The position numbers were made by a program, and so were the translations under genes. Below are positions 38,745 to 48,055 of a stretch of 64,000 nt of DNA, piece after piece; position 1 is the first letter of the stretch; every line of letters begins with the position of its first letter. The stretch comes from Cyanobacteria bacterium SZAS LIN-3 (GTDB lineage Bacteria; Cyanobacteriota; Vampirovibrionia; Obscuribacterales; Obscuribacteraceae). The notes below the pieces were generated by a model that saw only the letters and a list, made by a program, of their open reading frames with translations, was not told where the DNA came from and did no database searches. Location: contig JAFEAV010000014.1 of assembly GCA_018266215.1 (NCBI GenBank), positions 35,163-99,162 on the forward strand, read 5' to 3'.

Positions 38745-40103
38745 TTATTTGGCAGCGTGTAGGGCGAGAAATCCAAGACTAACCAGGACCGTCAATATCA
38801 CTAGCGCCGTGAACCCGACGAGGATGCGACTGCGATTTTTGGCTGGTGATGGACGTCTCTCTGCCTCCTCCCCCGCATCCCCCAAACTGCTCCCCTGCCC
38901 GCTCCGGCTCATATAAAACGGCTTTACGTTCTTGCCTTCGCCGACAAGCTGCAGGTCCCCGCGCAGTTCGCTCATCGACTGATAGCGCTCCACCGGATTT
39001 TTGCGCAGCAGCTTTGCCAGCACCACTTCGATCGAGTCAGGGAATACACCTGGGCCGACGATATCTTCCAGTGATGGTGCTTCTTTGTGCAAGTGGCTTT
39101 CGATGATTGCCGAGGGCAAATGCTGATTGAATGGTGGCTGCCCGACCAGGCACTCAAACAGCGCACAACCGAGCGAATAGATATCTGAGCGCCGGTCGAT
39201 TTTTGTGCCTTCGCATTGTTCCGGGCTCATGTAAAACGGGCTGCCCAGCATCTCTCCGACCGCTGTCAGGCTCTGTCTGTGCCGGTCAGCCTGGGTCAAT
39301 TTGGCAAGACCAAAGTCCAACACTTTCACTGCGATACTGCCATCTGGCTTTTTCGACAGCATGATATTTGCCGGTTTTACATCCCTGTGGATTATGCCGT
39401 TCCTGTGCGAATAGTCCAGTCCGTCGCATATCTGATCAAAAATACTAAGCGCCGTCTTGAGCGGCATCGGTCCCTGTGTCTGCAAGAGGTCGGCCATACT
39501 CTTGCCTTCGACATATTCCATGGCGTAAAACGGCAAGCACCCTTCATGCATGCCCAAATCCGACACTTTCACCAGATTGGGATGATTCAACTTCGCAACT
39601 GACTTGGCCTCGGTTTGGAATCTCAACCAGCCGATTTCAGTTACTTGATCCGCAGGTATCACTTTCAGTGCGAAGTTCTTTTTCAGACCGTCGTGTTCGG
39701 CCAGGTAAACTTCCCCCATGCCACCCTGTCCGATGCGTTTGACGATGCGATAGGTGCCGCCAATCACGGTGCCGGGGGAGAGCTTGATTCGCTTGCCGGG
39801 GAATGACGCTACCTGCTCTTCCGCCGGATCGTCCGGACATTTGCAGCGCAGATCCTGAAACAAAAATCCCGTTATTGAACCGGCTTTTCCCTCACTGCGT
39901 TTACGTAAGCCGCACTTTTTGCAAAAGTCAGGATCGTTTCCTGAGCCGTCGGACGCTCTGGCTGCGGGAGCTTCTTTGCCGCATGAGCAGTGGTTGCCCT
40001 GAAACATGTATGAGGTAATTGAGCCGGCATGCGACTGAGATTCTATGCGTTTGCCGCACTTGGGACAGAGGTCACGCCTTTTACTCTCTGGAGATTTTGC
40101 CAT
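38745..40103 (-). CDS. Membrane Ser/Thr protein kinase with two N-terminal zinc-ribbon-like modules
   Basis: The 452-residue product starts with two near-identical modules, C13-x2-C16...C39-x-C41 and C61-x2-C64...C87-x-C89, exactly 48 residues apart. Each has GSIT-x-x-x-FQ in the middle; the eight cysteines suggest two metal sites. The kinase domain (~115-375) has GQGGMG near 128, FALK lysine near 147, HRDVKPAN near 239, DFGLAK near 263 and SPEQ near 293. A juxtamembrane segment and a C-terminal membrane helix (~428-450) end with only a few residues outside, so there is no periplasmic sensor. It follows the second kinase of the operon with one base between stop and ATG. The kinase domain is closely related to that neighbour. 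Confidence 0.9.
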   Translation of the reverse strand: MAKSPESKRRDLCPKCGKRIESQSHAGSITSYMFQGNHCSCGKEAPAARASDGSGNDPDFCKKCGLRKRSEGKAGSITGFLFQDLRCKCPDDPAEEQVASFPGKRIKLSPGTVIGGTYRIVKRIGQGGMGEVYLAEHDGLKKNFALKVIPADQVTEIGWLRFQTEAKSVAKLNHPNLVKVSDLGMHEGCLPFYAMEYVEGKSMADLLQTQGPMPLKTALSIFDQICDGLDYSHRNGIIHRDVKPANIMLSKKPDGSIAVKVLDFGLAKLTQADRHRQSLTAVGEMLGSPFYMSPEQCEGTKIDRRSDIYSLGCALFECLVGQPPFNQHLPSAIIESHLHKEAPSLEDIVGPGVFPDSIEVVLAKLLRKNPVERYQSMSELRGDLQLVGEGKNVKPFYMSRSGQGSSLGDAGEEAERRPSPAKNRSRILVGFTALVILTVLVSLGFLALHAAK

Positions 40104-40104
40104 C

Positions 40105-42420
40105 TTAGTTGACCGTCAAGTTCGGTAGCTGCCGCCTGTATTCCAGTAGTTGTGGCGTTGGGACCGCACTTTTGTTGGGTTCGGATACTAGCTGAATGGC
40201 TTGCAGCTTTTTAAAGGACTTGATGATTTTTATCGTCTCCGCATCGACCGGGACTTTGATGATTGACAGTAAGGTCAGATTGGGGGCCTTGCTCAATGTG
40301 GCCAGATCTTGATTTGCCAGGCTGACATTATCGAGGCTCAACTTCACAAGGTTTGGTATCTGTGAAAGTATGCGGATGCTTTCCTCGTCCAGCTCGCAGC
40401 TGTCCATTTGAAGCTCCATCAGATTTGGTGATTGTGCGAGTTTTTTTATCACCGGCGTGACGTTCTTTTCACCGGAGAGATTCAATATTTTAAGCTCGCG
40501 CAGTCTGGATACATTGGCGATTGGGGACACATCGATTTTGTTGAAGGCGCAGTCGAAATCAACGATCGATTTGTAGCCTTCTATTCCCCTCAGTGCCTCG
40601 CTGGTCATCGTCTGGCAGCGGGAGACAGATAGTCTCTGCACGCCAGGCACGACTGCAGCAGCTTTCAAGAGTGCGTCACTATTGTCAAATCCGGAGATGG
40701 CCAGAGAGTATAAATCCCCGGCTTTAAATCTCGACAGGTAGCTCGGATATTTGGCCAGCATGCTGTCCGGGATAAAATATACCGGGTCGTTTTCATGAAA
40801 CTCTATTTGTCCGCGGGCCTGCACCGGAAGCAGATTGGCGACTGAGCGTATCTGGCCGATGCTGACATCCATTGGGAATCTAAATCGCCGGAAGCGCATT
40901 CCATTTTGTTCGACTATCGACGAGTATGGTTCCGTGTCCTTTGCCGACGGTGGCGCTGTGGTCCTGTCATCATCTATGGTGGCAAATACTTTGGTATCGT
41001 TCATGGCGCCAAAGACGTCATTGCCGTCTTTGTTCATAGTCTTCATATCGGCCGGCTCACTGGCTAGCACGGGCGTTACTTTTGCTAGCGTGGCCTTGTG
41101 ATTGCTGTAATACCAGTAGGCCCCAACGAGGCCTGCGAGTAGCACGCCGACCAGTGCCCAGACCAGGGCTCTGGGTTTGTGTGTTTTGACATAATCTTCT
41201 TCATCTTCATCATCGTTTGAGTCTGCCTCCTCTTCGGCAATGTCTTCATTGCCTTCGCTGCGGAGGCGCACAGCTTTCATGCCGCGGCTGCTGCTTAACT
41301 CCGCCGCTACGTCCTTTGTGCGAGGCATATAGACGGGCTGCACGTTCTCTCCCCGGCTCACTCTTTCCAGGTCGCTGCGCAACTCGGCCATCGTTTGATA
41401 TCGTTCAAATGGATTTTTGCGCAGCAGCTTCGCCATTACAACTTCCAGCGCTTCCGGGAATTGCTTTGGTCCGGTGACACTCTCCAGAGACGGCGCTTCG
41501 GCCTCCTGATGGCTGTATACAATGGCCGCCGCCAGTCGTCCGGTAAAGGGTGGCCGTCCTGTCAGGCACTCAAACATCGTGCAACCCAGTGAATAAATAT
41601 CCGACCGGTTGTCGATTTTTTCGCCGCCGCATTGCTCGGGGCTCATGTAAAATGGACTGCCGAAAATTTCGCCGACTGCCGTGAGGCTCTGTTTGTTTTT
41701 ATCCTGCTGCACAAGTTTCGCCAGACCAAAGTCCAGCACTTTGACGTTGTACTTGCCGCCGGGCGCCTGGCTCAGCATGATGTTTGCTGGTTTCAGGTCG
41801 CGGTGCACGATGCTGTTGCGGTGCGCGTAATCTAGCCCGTCGCAAAGTTGCATAAAGATGTCGAGGGTCGCCTTGAGGGGCAATTTCTTTTGGCGCAGCA
41901 ATATATCCGCCAGTGTTTCACCTTCCACATATTCCATGGCGTAGAAAGGCAGGCAGCCTTCATGGATGCCCAGGTCGGAGACTTTTACCAGATTGATGTG
42001 GTCCAGGCGCGCTACCGCTTTAGCTTCGGTCTGGAAGCGCAGCCAGCCGACATCGGTGACTTGCTCGGGTGGTATTACTTTCAGTGCGCATTTTTTAGCG
42101 AGCGTCACATGCTCAGCTAGATAGACTTCGCCCATCCCTCCCTGACCTATGCGTTTATTTATCCGGTAGATGCCGCCGATGATTGCACCCTCGACCAGAT
42201 TGATTTCACTGGCGCTGTCTTTTTTGCCATCGCTCCTGGCAAAAGTTATACCTTCGTGAGTCTTGCGCAGTTTGCGCAATTTCTTCGGCATGTTGGTCTC
42301 TGCGGGAGAGGCCTCGGATTGAAACGTGACAATTGACGGCTGTGTTTTGTCGTTGTCGTCGTCGGACGGCGCCGAGACTTTGACTGTGACGTCTGGATTG
42401 TCAGGCTTCTCTTGCGTCAT
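40105..42420 (-). CDS. Membrane Ser/Thr protein kinase with C-terminal LRR-like domain
   Basis: The 771-residue protein has an acidic N-terminus (1-75) and a kinase domain at ~80-345: GQGGMG near 92, CALK near 110, HRDLKPAN near 206, DFGLAK near 230, SPEQ near 260. An Asp/Glu-rich juxtamembrane stretch (~395-415) and a membrane helix (~422-443) follow. A periplasmic part includes leucine-rich repeats at ~575-770 (ILNLSGEKN, LMELQMDSCELDEESIRIL, LVKLSLDNVSLANQDLATL). The catalytic residues are complete. Its ATG overlaps the stop of the oxidoreductase gene (ATGA), and its stop is one base from the next kinase's ATG. Confidence 0.92.
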   Translation of the reverse strand: MTQEKPDNPDVTVKVSAPSDDDNDKTQPSIVTFQSEASPAETNMPKKLRKLRKTHEGITFARSDGKKDSASEINLVEGAIIGGIYRINKRIGQGGMGEVYLAEHVTLAKKCALKVIPPEQVTDVGWLRFQTEAKAVARLDHINLVKVSDLGIHEGCLPFYAMEYVEGETLADILLRQKKLPLKATLDIFMQLCDGLDYAHRNSIVHRDLKPANIMLSQAPGGKYNVKVLDFGLAKLVQQDKNKQSLTAVGEIFGSPFYMSPEQCGGEKIDNRSDIYSLGCTMFECLTGRPPFTGRLAAAIVYSHQEAEAPSLESVTGPKQFPEALEVVMAKLLRKNPFERYQTMAELRSDLERVSRGENVQPVYMPRTKDVAAELSSSRGMKAVRLRSEGNEDIAEEEADSNDDEDEEDYVKTHKPRALVWALVGVLLAGLVGAYWYYSNHKATLAKVTPVLASEPADMKTMNKDGNDVFGAMNDTKVFATIDDDRTTAPPSAKDTEPYSSIVEQNGMRFRRFRFPMDVSIGQIRSVANLLPVQARGQIEFHENDPVYFIPDSMLAKYPSYLSRFKAGDLYSLAISGFDNSDALLKAAAVVPGVQRLSVSRCQTMTSEALRGIEGYKSIVDFDCAFNKIDVSPIANVSRLRELKILNLSGEKNVTPVIKKLAQSPNLMELQMDSCELDEESIRILSQIPNLVKLSLDNVSLANQDLATLSKAPNLTLLSIIKVPVDAETIKIIKSFKKLQAIQLVSEPNKSAVPTPQLLEYRRQLPNLTVN

Positions 42421-44588
42421 GCCTTTTCAATCCATACCGGTGCGCTTTTGAATGACGGAGTTTTCGAGCGTTTATCCAGGTTGGCCTGAATCAAGACATT
42501 GGCCTCGGGATAAAACATGGCTACCGTGCCGGCTTTGATGTCGCCTTTGATTACTTCGATATTGGTCATTTCCCCGGCCTGGCCCCGTACCTTGACGCGC
42601 TGGCCGTCCTTGATCGCCAGGCGCTCCAGGTCTTCCTTGCTGACGAGGATACAGTGGCGATGAGGGATGCCGCGGTAGAGATCGTATTCTTCGTAGACGA
42701 CCGAGTTAAATTGTCCTTCGGAGCGCAGCGTAATCAGACGCAGCGCCTGCTCGTCAAACTCCGGGATAGGGGTGACCTGCATTATCGCCTTACCCGAACG
42801 CGTGTTAAATGTCGGCTGGTGAAATACACGGCCGGTGATTGTAAATTCTTGCTTGGTATCGTCCATGGTGGCGATTTCTTGCAGCCCGGGGATGGCTTCG
42901 GCAATTAGTTTGCGCACTTCTCTTGCCTTCGTCAGTTTGAGCCAGTCGACGGGTTTGTCGCCCAGGACGAGATTGGCGAGCTGACAAATCACCTGCGCCT
43001 CCGAGCGCATGGTGCCGGGTGTGTTCGGCTCGCCGCCTTCGGAGAGCCTGACGAAGTTAAACATAGACTCCTGCGTGCTCGGCTCGGGCTCTTCATCGCG
43101 GGCCAGCACCGGCAGTATGATGGTTGTCTGGCCGCGACCGTGGAAATGGCCCGGGTTCAATTTTGTCGAGAGATAGACCGTGGTCTTGATTTTCCGCATC
43201 GATTGCGACGACCACTGGCTGTCCGGATTTGAGCCCCAGAGATTGCCGCCGAGGGCGAAGAGTACGTCCAGCTCACCTCGGCCGGCGGCATCGATCATAT
43301 TGTATGTGTCGTAGCCCTGTGTCTCCGGCAGCGGCTTCTGGTAGATGCGCTCCAGCACTTCTTTCACTTTGGGCTGCAATTCCGGTGCGACTCCGACCGA
43401 GCCGATGCCCTGCACATTGGAGTGCCCTCGGATGGGCAGCATGCCGGCGCCGGGTTTGCCGACATTGCCGGTGGCCAGTGCCAGATTGGCCACAGCCATG
43501 ACGTTGTCCACACCACAGGCATGGTGCGTCAGACCCATGGCCCAGGCAAAGATTGCCGCTTTGCTTTCACAGATCATCCTGGCTGTGGCGTCTATGGTGG
43601 CGCGGTCGACGCCGCTTTTTTCTACCAGCTCCGACCACTCGGTTGTGCTGGCCTGCTTCAAAACCTCGGCGTAGCCTTCGGTGTTTTTCTTGAGAAAATC
43701 CAGATCGACTTTTTCATAGTCGAGCAGCCATTTGAGTACGCCCACTAAAAATGGTATGTCGCCGCCGGCTTTGGGCTGCGCGTAAATGTCGGCGATTTTT
43801 GTGCCAAAGAGCATCGAGCCTGGTCGTGACGGCACGCGAAAAACCGTCAGGCCGACTTCTTTGATTGGATTGACGACAATGACCTTGCCGCCGCGTTCTT
43901 TCAGGTCGGCCAGCTGTGTCATCAGGCGCGGGTGATTGGAGGCCGGATTGGCGCCTATCAAAAACATCAAATCGCATTTGCTGATGTCTTCGAGGGAGAT
44001 GGTGGCGGTGCCGGTGCCGAAGACTGATTTGAGCGCCACGCCTGAGGCCTGGTGGCAGTAGAAGGAGCAGTTCATGACGTTGTTGGTGCCGTAAACCCGG
44101 GCGAAGGACTGCAATAAAAATCCGGCTTCATTGGAGGAGCGGCCCGAGGAATAAAAGGCGGTGCGGTCCGGGGACGCGGCTTTGAGCTCTGCGGCTATGT
44201 GTTTGAGGGCGTCCTCCCAGCTTATGGGGCGGAAATGACTGTCGCCTTCGCGGTGCACCACCGGATAGGTGAGCCGGCCCTGGTCTTCGGCCTGCTTGGG
44301 TGTGAGCTTGAGGAGCTCTTCCAGCGGGCGTTTGTCAAAGTAGTCCCCCGCCATGCCGCCCTGCATATCGGCGACCTGAGCTTGCAGGCTCTTTTTGCAG
44401 ACCTCGGGGAAATGCCCGGCCTCGTTGACCATGCCGCCCTTCATTCCACCCATGCCAAGGGCGCAAGTTTTGCAGGCATTTTTTGAGCGCATGCGGCGCC
44501 AGAGCTTTATGGGCCCCACTTGCACGGCCTTGTTGACGGTGTAGAAGATGGCCTGCCAGCCGCCGCCCGCTTTTACTTTGCGCCTCAT
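42417..44588 (-). CDS. YdeP-like molybdopterin-dependent oxidoreductase (FdhF-related)
   Basis: The 723-residue protein belongs to the molybdopterin (bis-MGD) oxidoreductase superfamily, closest in pattern to YdeP/FdhA-like enzymes. N-terminal cysteines C39, C42 and C64 (ACKTCALG ... EVCKK) may bind an iron-sulfur cluster; a fourth ligand is not obvious. The superfamily hallmarks follow: ISWEDALKHIA near 113, SSGRSSNEAGFLLQSFAR near 143, CSFYCHQASG near 171-180 (C or S/Cys at the metal-ligand region), LIGANPASNHPR near 202, GNVGKPGAGMLPIRGHSNVQG near 385-405, RVKVRGQAGEM near the C-terminus. The YdeP family is linked to acid resistance in E. coli, but the substrate is unknown. No electron-transfer subunit or fdhD is adjacent; two kinases follow instead with a 4-base overlap. 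Confidence 0.87.
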   Translation of the reverse strand: MRRKVKAGGGWQAIFYTVNKAVQVGPIKLWRRMRSKNACKTCALGMGGMKGGMVNEAGHFPEVCKKSLQAQVADMQGGMAGDYFDKRPLEELLKLTPKQAEDQGRLTYPVVHREGDSHFRPISWEDALKHIAAELKAASPDRTAFYSSGRSSNEAGFLLQSFARVYGTNNVMNCSFYCHQASGVALKSVFGTGTATISLEDISKCDLMFLIGANPASNHPRLMTQLADLKERGGKVIVVNPIKEVGLTVFRVPSRPGSMLFGTKIADIYAQPKAGGDIPFLVGVLKWLLDYEKVDLDFLKKNTEGYAEVLKQASTTEWSELVEKSGVDRATIDATARMICESKAAIFAWAMGLTHHACGVDNVMAVANLALATGNVGKPGAGMLPIRGHSNVQGIGSVGVAPELQPKVKEVLERIYQKPLPETQGYDTYNMIDAAGRGELDVLFALGGNLWGSNPDSQWSSQSMRKIKTTVYLSTKLNPGHFHGRGQTTIILPVLARDEEPEPSTQESMFNFVRLSEGGEPNTPGTMRSEAQVICQLANLVLGDKPVDWLKLTKAREVRKLIAEAIPGLQEIATMDDTKQEFTITGRVFHQPTFNTRSGKAIMQVTPIPEFDEQALRLITLRSEGQFNSVVYEEYDLYRGIPHRHCILVSKEDLERLAIKDGQRVKVRGQAGEMTNIEVIKGDIKAGTVAMFYPEANVLIQANLDKRSKTPSFKSAPVWIEKA

Positions 44589-44706
44589 GGTCTCATTGCA
44601 ACCTCAGGATGGGTCTCATAGGCAAATCCCTATAATTGTCATCTAGAATAGACCTTGAAATAGTATCTTTTTAGATATGAAGGAAGCAATTGTTAGGAGT
44701 TAAGTC

Positions 44707-46035
44707 ATGAAATCCTCTGGTTTCGCCCTGTTGTTGGCGCTGGCCCTGTCTTTGAGCGTTAGCGGCGGCGCCATAGCTGGCATGAGGGATGTTGACGCGC
44801 GCCAGGGGGCGTTGCAGGAGAGCCTGCGTGATGCGATGGAGGCAGGTCGGCTGACCGATGCCAAATTGCACGAGCTCAAGCAGGAGTTGCAAAAGATTGC
44901 TGATCAGGAGGCCGTCTTTAAGTCTAAAAACGGTGAGCTTTCCAGCTTGCAGAAGGTACAGCTGCGCGCGGCCATCGATAAGGTGAGCAAAATGCTCGAG
45001 GCCGCTCTCAACGAGCGCAACGGTGATCCGGTCGATGTGGAAGCGAGGCGGCAGCAGCTTGCCCAGCGTCTCTCTGAGGCGCTCGCCGCTCAAAAGTTGA
45101 CTCAGGCTGAATATGACAGATTTTTTGCTGACCTGACGACCATCGATAAGCAGATTGCCCTGGCCAGAGTCGCCGACGGCAAAATCGCTACAAATGATCA
45201 GGTGAGCATAAGTCTGGAGCTGGATAATTTGGCGCAGCGCTTTTCTGCCGGCGAGGATAAGGGGCATGCCGACTTGACCTTGATCAACCAGCGCAAGGAT
45301 GACCTGCGCGCACTGATTAGAAAAGGTGTGGCCGAGGGGCATCTGACCGAAGATGAAGTCGACGACCTGCGTCAGCAGCTTTATAACTACGAAGCTAAGG
45401 AAGAGCGCATGAGTAACATGGGGCGGCCGCTTACAGCCGATGAGCAGTTGGCTATGGTGCTGGAGCTGGAGCGCTTCGGTGCGGAAATCCGCGCTCGCAT
45501 GGACAACGGTAATGATATAAAAATCAGCGCCCGCACGGTGACGCACCGCAAAACAGCGCTCGATCAAACTTTTGCCAATGCTGTTTTTGCAGGGGACATT
45601 TCTCTTGCTGAGGCGAGAGACTTTAAGCAGGGGCTGGATGAAATCACCACCACCGAACAGGTTTTGAAAAATCAGAATCATGGTGAACTTACATCCGAGC
45701 AGATTCAGGATCTACTGATTGCAGTGGAGAAACTGAAAGGGCGCTTCAGCCGGCTGACATACAATCGCAGCAAAGTATGGACCGGCGTTGACGGGCTCGT
45801 CACCAGTATTCGCGATCAGATTACAAACGCTGTCGCCGCTCGGCTGCTGACGTCGGAGGAAAATGACGCATTGCAGTCCAAAATTGCCGATGTACTTGTG
45901 GCGAAGAGCAACGAGCGCAACGCACCTGGTCTGGCGATGACCGATTCCGCGCTGAAGCTGGCGTCGGAGTTGACCGATCTCTCCAGCGAAGTGACCAAGG
46001 AAATTAACGCTAAAGGCGCCAAACCCAAAATCTAG
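44707..46035 (+). CDS. Secreted protein of tandem helical repeats
   Basis: The 442-residue product has a signal peptide (residues 1-22, ending GGAIA-GM). About four to five helical units of ~85-90 residues follow, each centred on a helix-turn pattern like EAxxAGxLTxxExxxLxxxLxxI (EAGRLTDAKLHELKQELQKI, AQKLTQAEYDRFFADLTTI, AEGHLTEDEVDDLRQQLYNY, AGDISLAEARDFKQGLDEI, AARLLTSEENDALQSKIADV). The second part of each unit carries a spaced Leu pattern. AGGAG precedes ATG 44707 by about 6 bases. I know no named family; it looks like a periplasmic or outer-membrane-linked structural protein. Confidence 0.65.
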   Translation: MKSSGFALLLALALSLSVSGGAIAGMRDVDARQGALQESLRDAMEAGRLTDAKLHELKQELQKIADQEAVFKSKNGELSSLQKVQLRAAIDKVSKMLEAALNERNGDPVDVEARRQQLAQRLSEALAAQKLTQAEYDRFFADLTTIDKQIALARVADGKIATNDQVSISLELDNLAQRFSAGEDKGHADLTLINQRKDDLRALIRKGVAEGHLTEDEVDDLRQQLYNYEAKEERMSNMGRPLTADEQLAMVLELERFGAEIRARMDNGNDIKISARTVTHRKTALDQTFANAVFAGDISLAEARDFKQGLDEITTTEQVLKNQNHGELTSEQIQDLLIAVEKLKGRFSRLTYNRSKVWTGVDGLVTSIRDQITNAVAARLLTSEENDALQSKIADVLVAKSNERNAPGLAMTDSALKLASELTDLSSEVTKEINAKGAKPKI

Positions 46036-46077
46036 GTCCGGCGCCTCTCGGCTTATTTATTGATGGGCTGCCGCTAT

Positions 46078-47982
46078 TTAGCGACGGCCCATGTTGCGTT
46101 TGCGCATGCGCACCGACTGCGGTGTCACTTCCAGAAGCTCATCGTCTTCGATGTACTCCAGGCATTTTTCCAGATTCATTTCTCTTGGCGCCTGCAGCAC
46201 TACTGTGGCGTCGGCGGATGAAGCGCGCATATTGGTCAGCTTCTTCATTTTGCAGACGTTGATGTCGAGGTCCTGTGAGCGGTTGTGCTCGCCTACGATC
46301 ATGCCACCATAGACTTTTACGCCGGGGCTGATGAAGTAGACGCCGCGGTCTTCAGCCTGGGCCAGAGCGTAGGCTGTAACCAGACCTTCTTCCCAGGCCA
46401 CAAGTGCGCCGTTGCGTTGGCGAGCCATTTCGCCGCACCACGGGCGGTATTCCAGGAAAGCGTGGTTCATAACGCCGTTGCCTTTGGTCAGGCGCAGGAA
46501 TTCGCTTCTGAAACCAATCAAACCGCGGGTCGGTACGATGAATTCGAGCAGGGCTTGATTGCCTTCGACAGTCATATTTTGCAACTCGGCCTTACGGGGT
46601 CCAAGCTCGTTCATGACCGCGCCGGTGAAATCATCGGGGACGTCAATGTACATTTTTTCAAAGGGCTCGAAGCTCTGACCGTCGATTTCCTTGAGGATAA
46701 CTTCCGGTCTTGAGACCTGAAACTCATAGCCTTCGCGGCGCATGGTTTCAATCAAGATGCCGAGGTGCAATTCACCGCGACCGCTGACGATAAATGTGTC
46801 GGTGCTCTGTGTTTCATCGACGCGCATGGAGACGTTGGTCTCAAGCTCGTGGAAAAGACGGCTGCGCAACTGACGGGAAGTAACGAACTTGCCTTCCTGT
46901 CCGGCGAAGGGGCTGTCGTTCACGAGGAAGGCCATTTTCATGGTGGGCTCGTCGACTTTGATGCGGTCGCGGGCGATGGGGTTGTCCAGGCTGGCGATGG
47001 TGTCGCCCACGTTGGCTCCGGTGAATCCTGCGATGGCGGCGATTTCGCCGGCATGCACGGTGTCCACTTCTACCTTCTTAAGACCGTGGAAAGTGAAGAG
47101 CTTGGTGATTTTGCCTTTAACGATCGAACCGTCTTCCTTTATAAGGGATACTTGTTCGCCGTTTTTCACCTTGCCGTTATAGACGCGGCCAACGCCGATG
47201 CGGCCCAGGTAGTCGCTGTAGTCCAGGATGCTGATTTGCATCTGCAACGGGGCTTCAGTGCTGCCGGTGGGGGCGGGGCAGTGGCTCAGGATCAAATCGA
47301 GCAATGGGGTCAGGTCTTTGCCTTCGTCGGTGGGATCGACCATGGCGATGCCCTTGACGCCCGAAGCGAAGAGGTAAGGGAAATCGAGCTGCTCGCCGGT
47401 GGCGCCGAGCTCGACGAAGAGATCGAACACTTTGTCGACGGCCAGATGCGGGTCGATGTTGGGACGATCTACTTTATTGATTACAACTATCGGACGCAGT
47501 CCGCGCTCGAGGGCTTTACGCAGGACGAAACGGGTCTGGGGCATGGGGCCTTCACCGCAGTCGACGACTAGCAAGCAGCTGTCGACCATACCGAGGATGC
47601 GTTCGACTTCGCCGCCAAAGTCGGCGTGTCCAGGGGTGTCAACGATGTTGACGAGAAAATCTTTGTATTTGACGGCTGTGGTCTTAGCCAGGATTGTGAT
47701 ACCGCGCTCACGCTCCAGGTCATTGCTGTCCATAACGCAATCGACTACTTCCTGGTTGTCGCGGAAGACGCCGGTCTGCTTGAGGAAACCGTCAACCAGC
47801 GTGGTTTTGCCGTGGTCGACGTGGGCGATGATGGCGATGTTGCGGATATGACTGAGCTCGGTGTCTGCGCCCTCTAATGCTCTCTGCGCGGCTTCTGTCT
47901 CGGCATCGATGCCACTAAAAGTATTTTCTGTCATGGCGAATGTCACTTCTGCTTCCTGGGGACTCATGGTTAAGGTGCTCAT
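46078..47982 (-). CDS. typA: Ribosome-associated GTPase TypA/BipA
   Basis: TypA/BipA is a translational GTPase of the EF-G type that acts on ribosome assembly and stress adaptation. The G1 motif (AHVDHGKTT near 54-62), DTPGH (near 111), NKVD (near 168) and the TypA-specific C-terminal [15 protein letters not shown] (near 510) are all present. The 634-residue length exceeds the usual ~600 because of a ~44-residue acidic N-terminal extension before [15 protein letters not shown]. If a later ATG (M17) is used, the extension is shorter. It is divergent from rsgA. Both act on the ribosome. Confidence 0.96.
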   Translation of the reverse strand: MSTLTMSPQEAEVTFAMTENTFSGIDAETEAAQRALEGADTELSHIRNIAIIAHVDHGKTTLVDGFLKQTGVFRDNQEVVDCVMDSNDLERERGITILAKTTAVKYKDFLVNIVDTPGHADFGGEVERILGMVDSCLLVVDCGEGPMPQTRFVLRKALERGLRPIVVINKVDRPNIDPHLAVDKVFDLFVELGATGEQLDFPYLFASGVKGIAMVDPTDEGKDLTPLLDLILSHCPAPTGSTEAPLQMQISILDYSDYLGRIGVGRVYNGKVKNGEQVSLIKEDGSIVKGKITKLFTFHGLKKVEVDTVHAGEIAAIAGFTGANVGDTIASLDNPIARDRIKVDEPTMKMAFLVNDSPFAGQEGKFVTSRQLRSRLFHELETNVSMRVDETQSTDTFIVSGRGELHLGILIETMRREGYEFQVSRPEVILKEIDGQSFEPFEKMYIDVPDDFTGAVMNELGPRKAELQNMTVEGNQALLEFIVPTRGLIGFRSEFLRLTKGNGVMNHAFLEYRPWCGEMARQRNGALVAWEEGLVTAYALAQAEDRGVYFISPGVKVYGGMIVGEHNRSQDLDINVCKMKKLTNMRASSADATVVLQAPREMNLEKCLEYIEDDELLEVTPQSVRMRKRNMGRR

Positions 47983-48055
47983 TAAAGGGGCCTGTTGAAT
48001 TGGTGGAGTTGTGTTTTGCGGTGTATTCTAGATACAGATTTGCTGGGACTGACTT

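Noticed and set aside
44671..45681. 336-codon minus-strand ORF opposite the helical-repeat gene
   Set aside because: The plus frame has a signal peptide, periodic helical repeats and a good AGGAG site; the antisense frame has none.
46765..47571. 268-codon plus-strand ORF opposite typA
   Set aside because: It mirrors the highly conserved TypA coding strand; long antisense ORFs are common over such genes.
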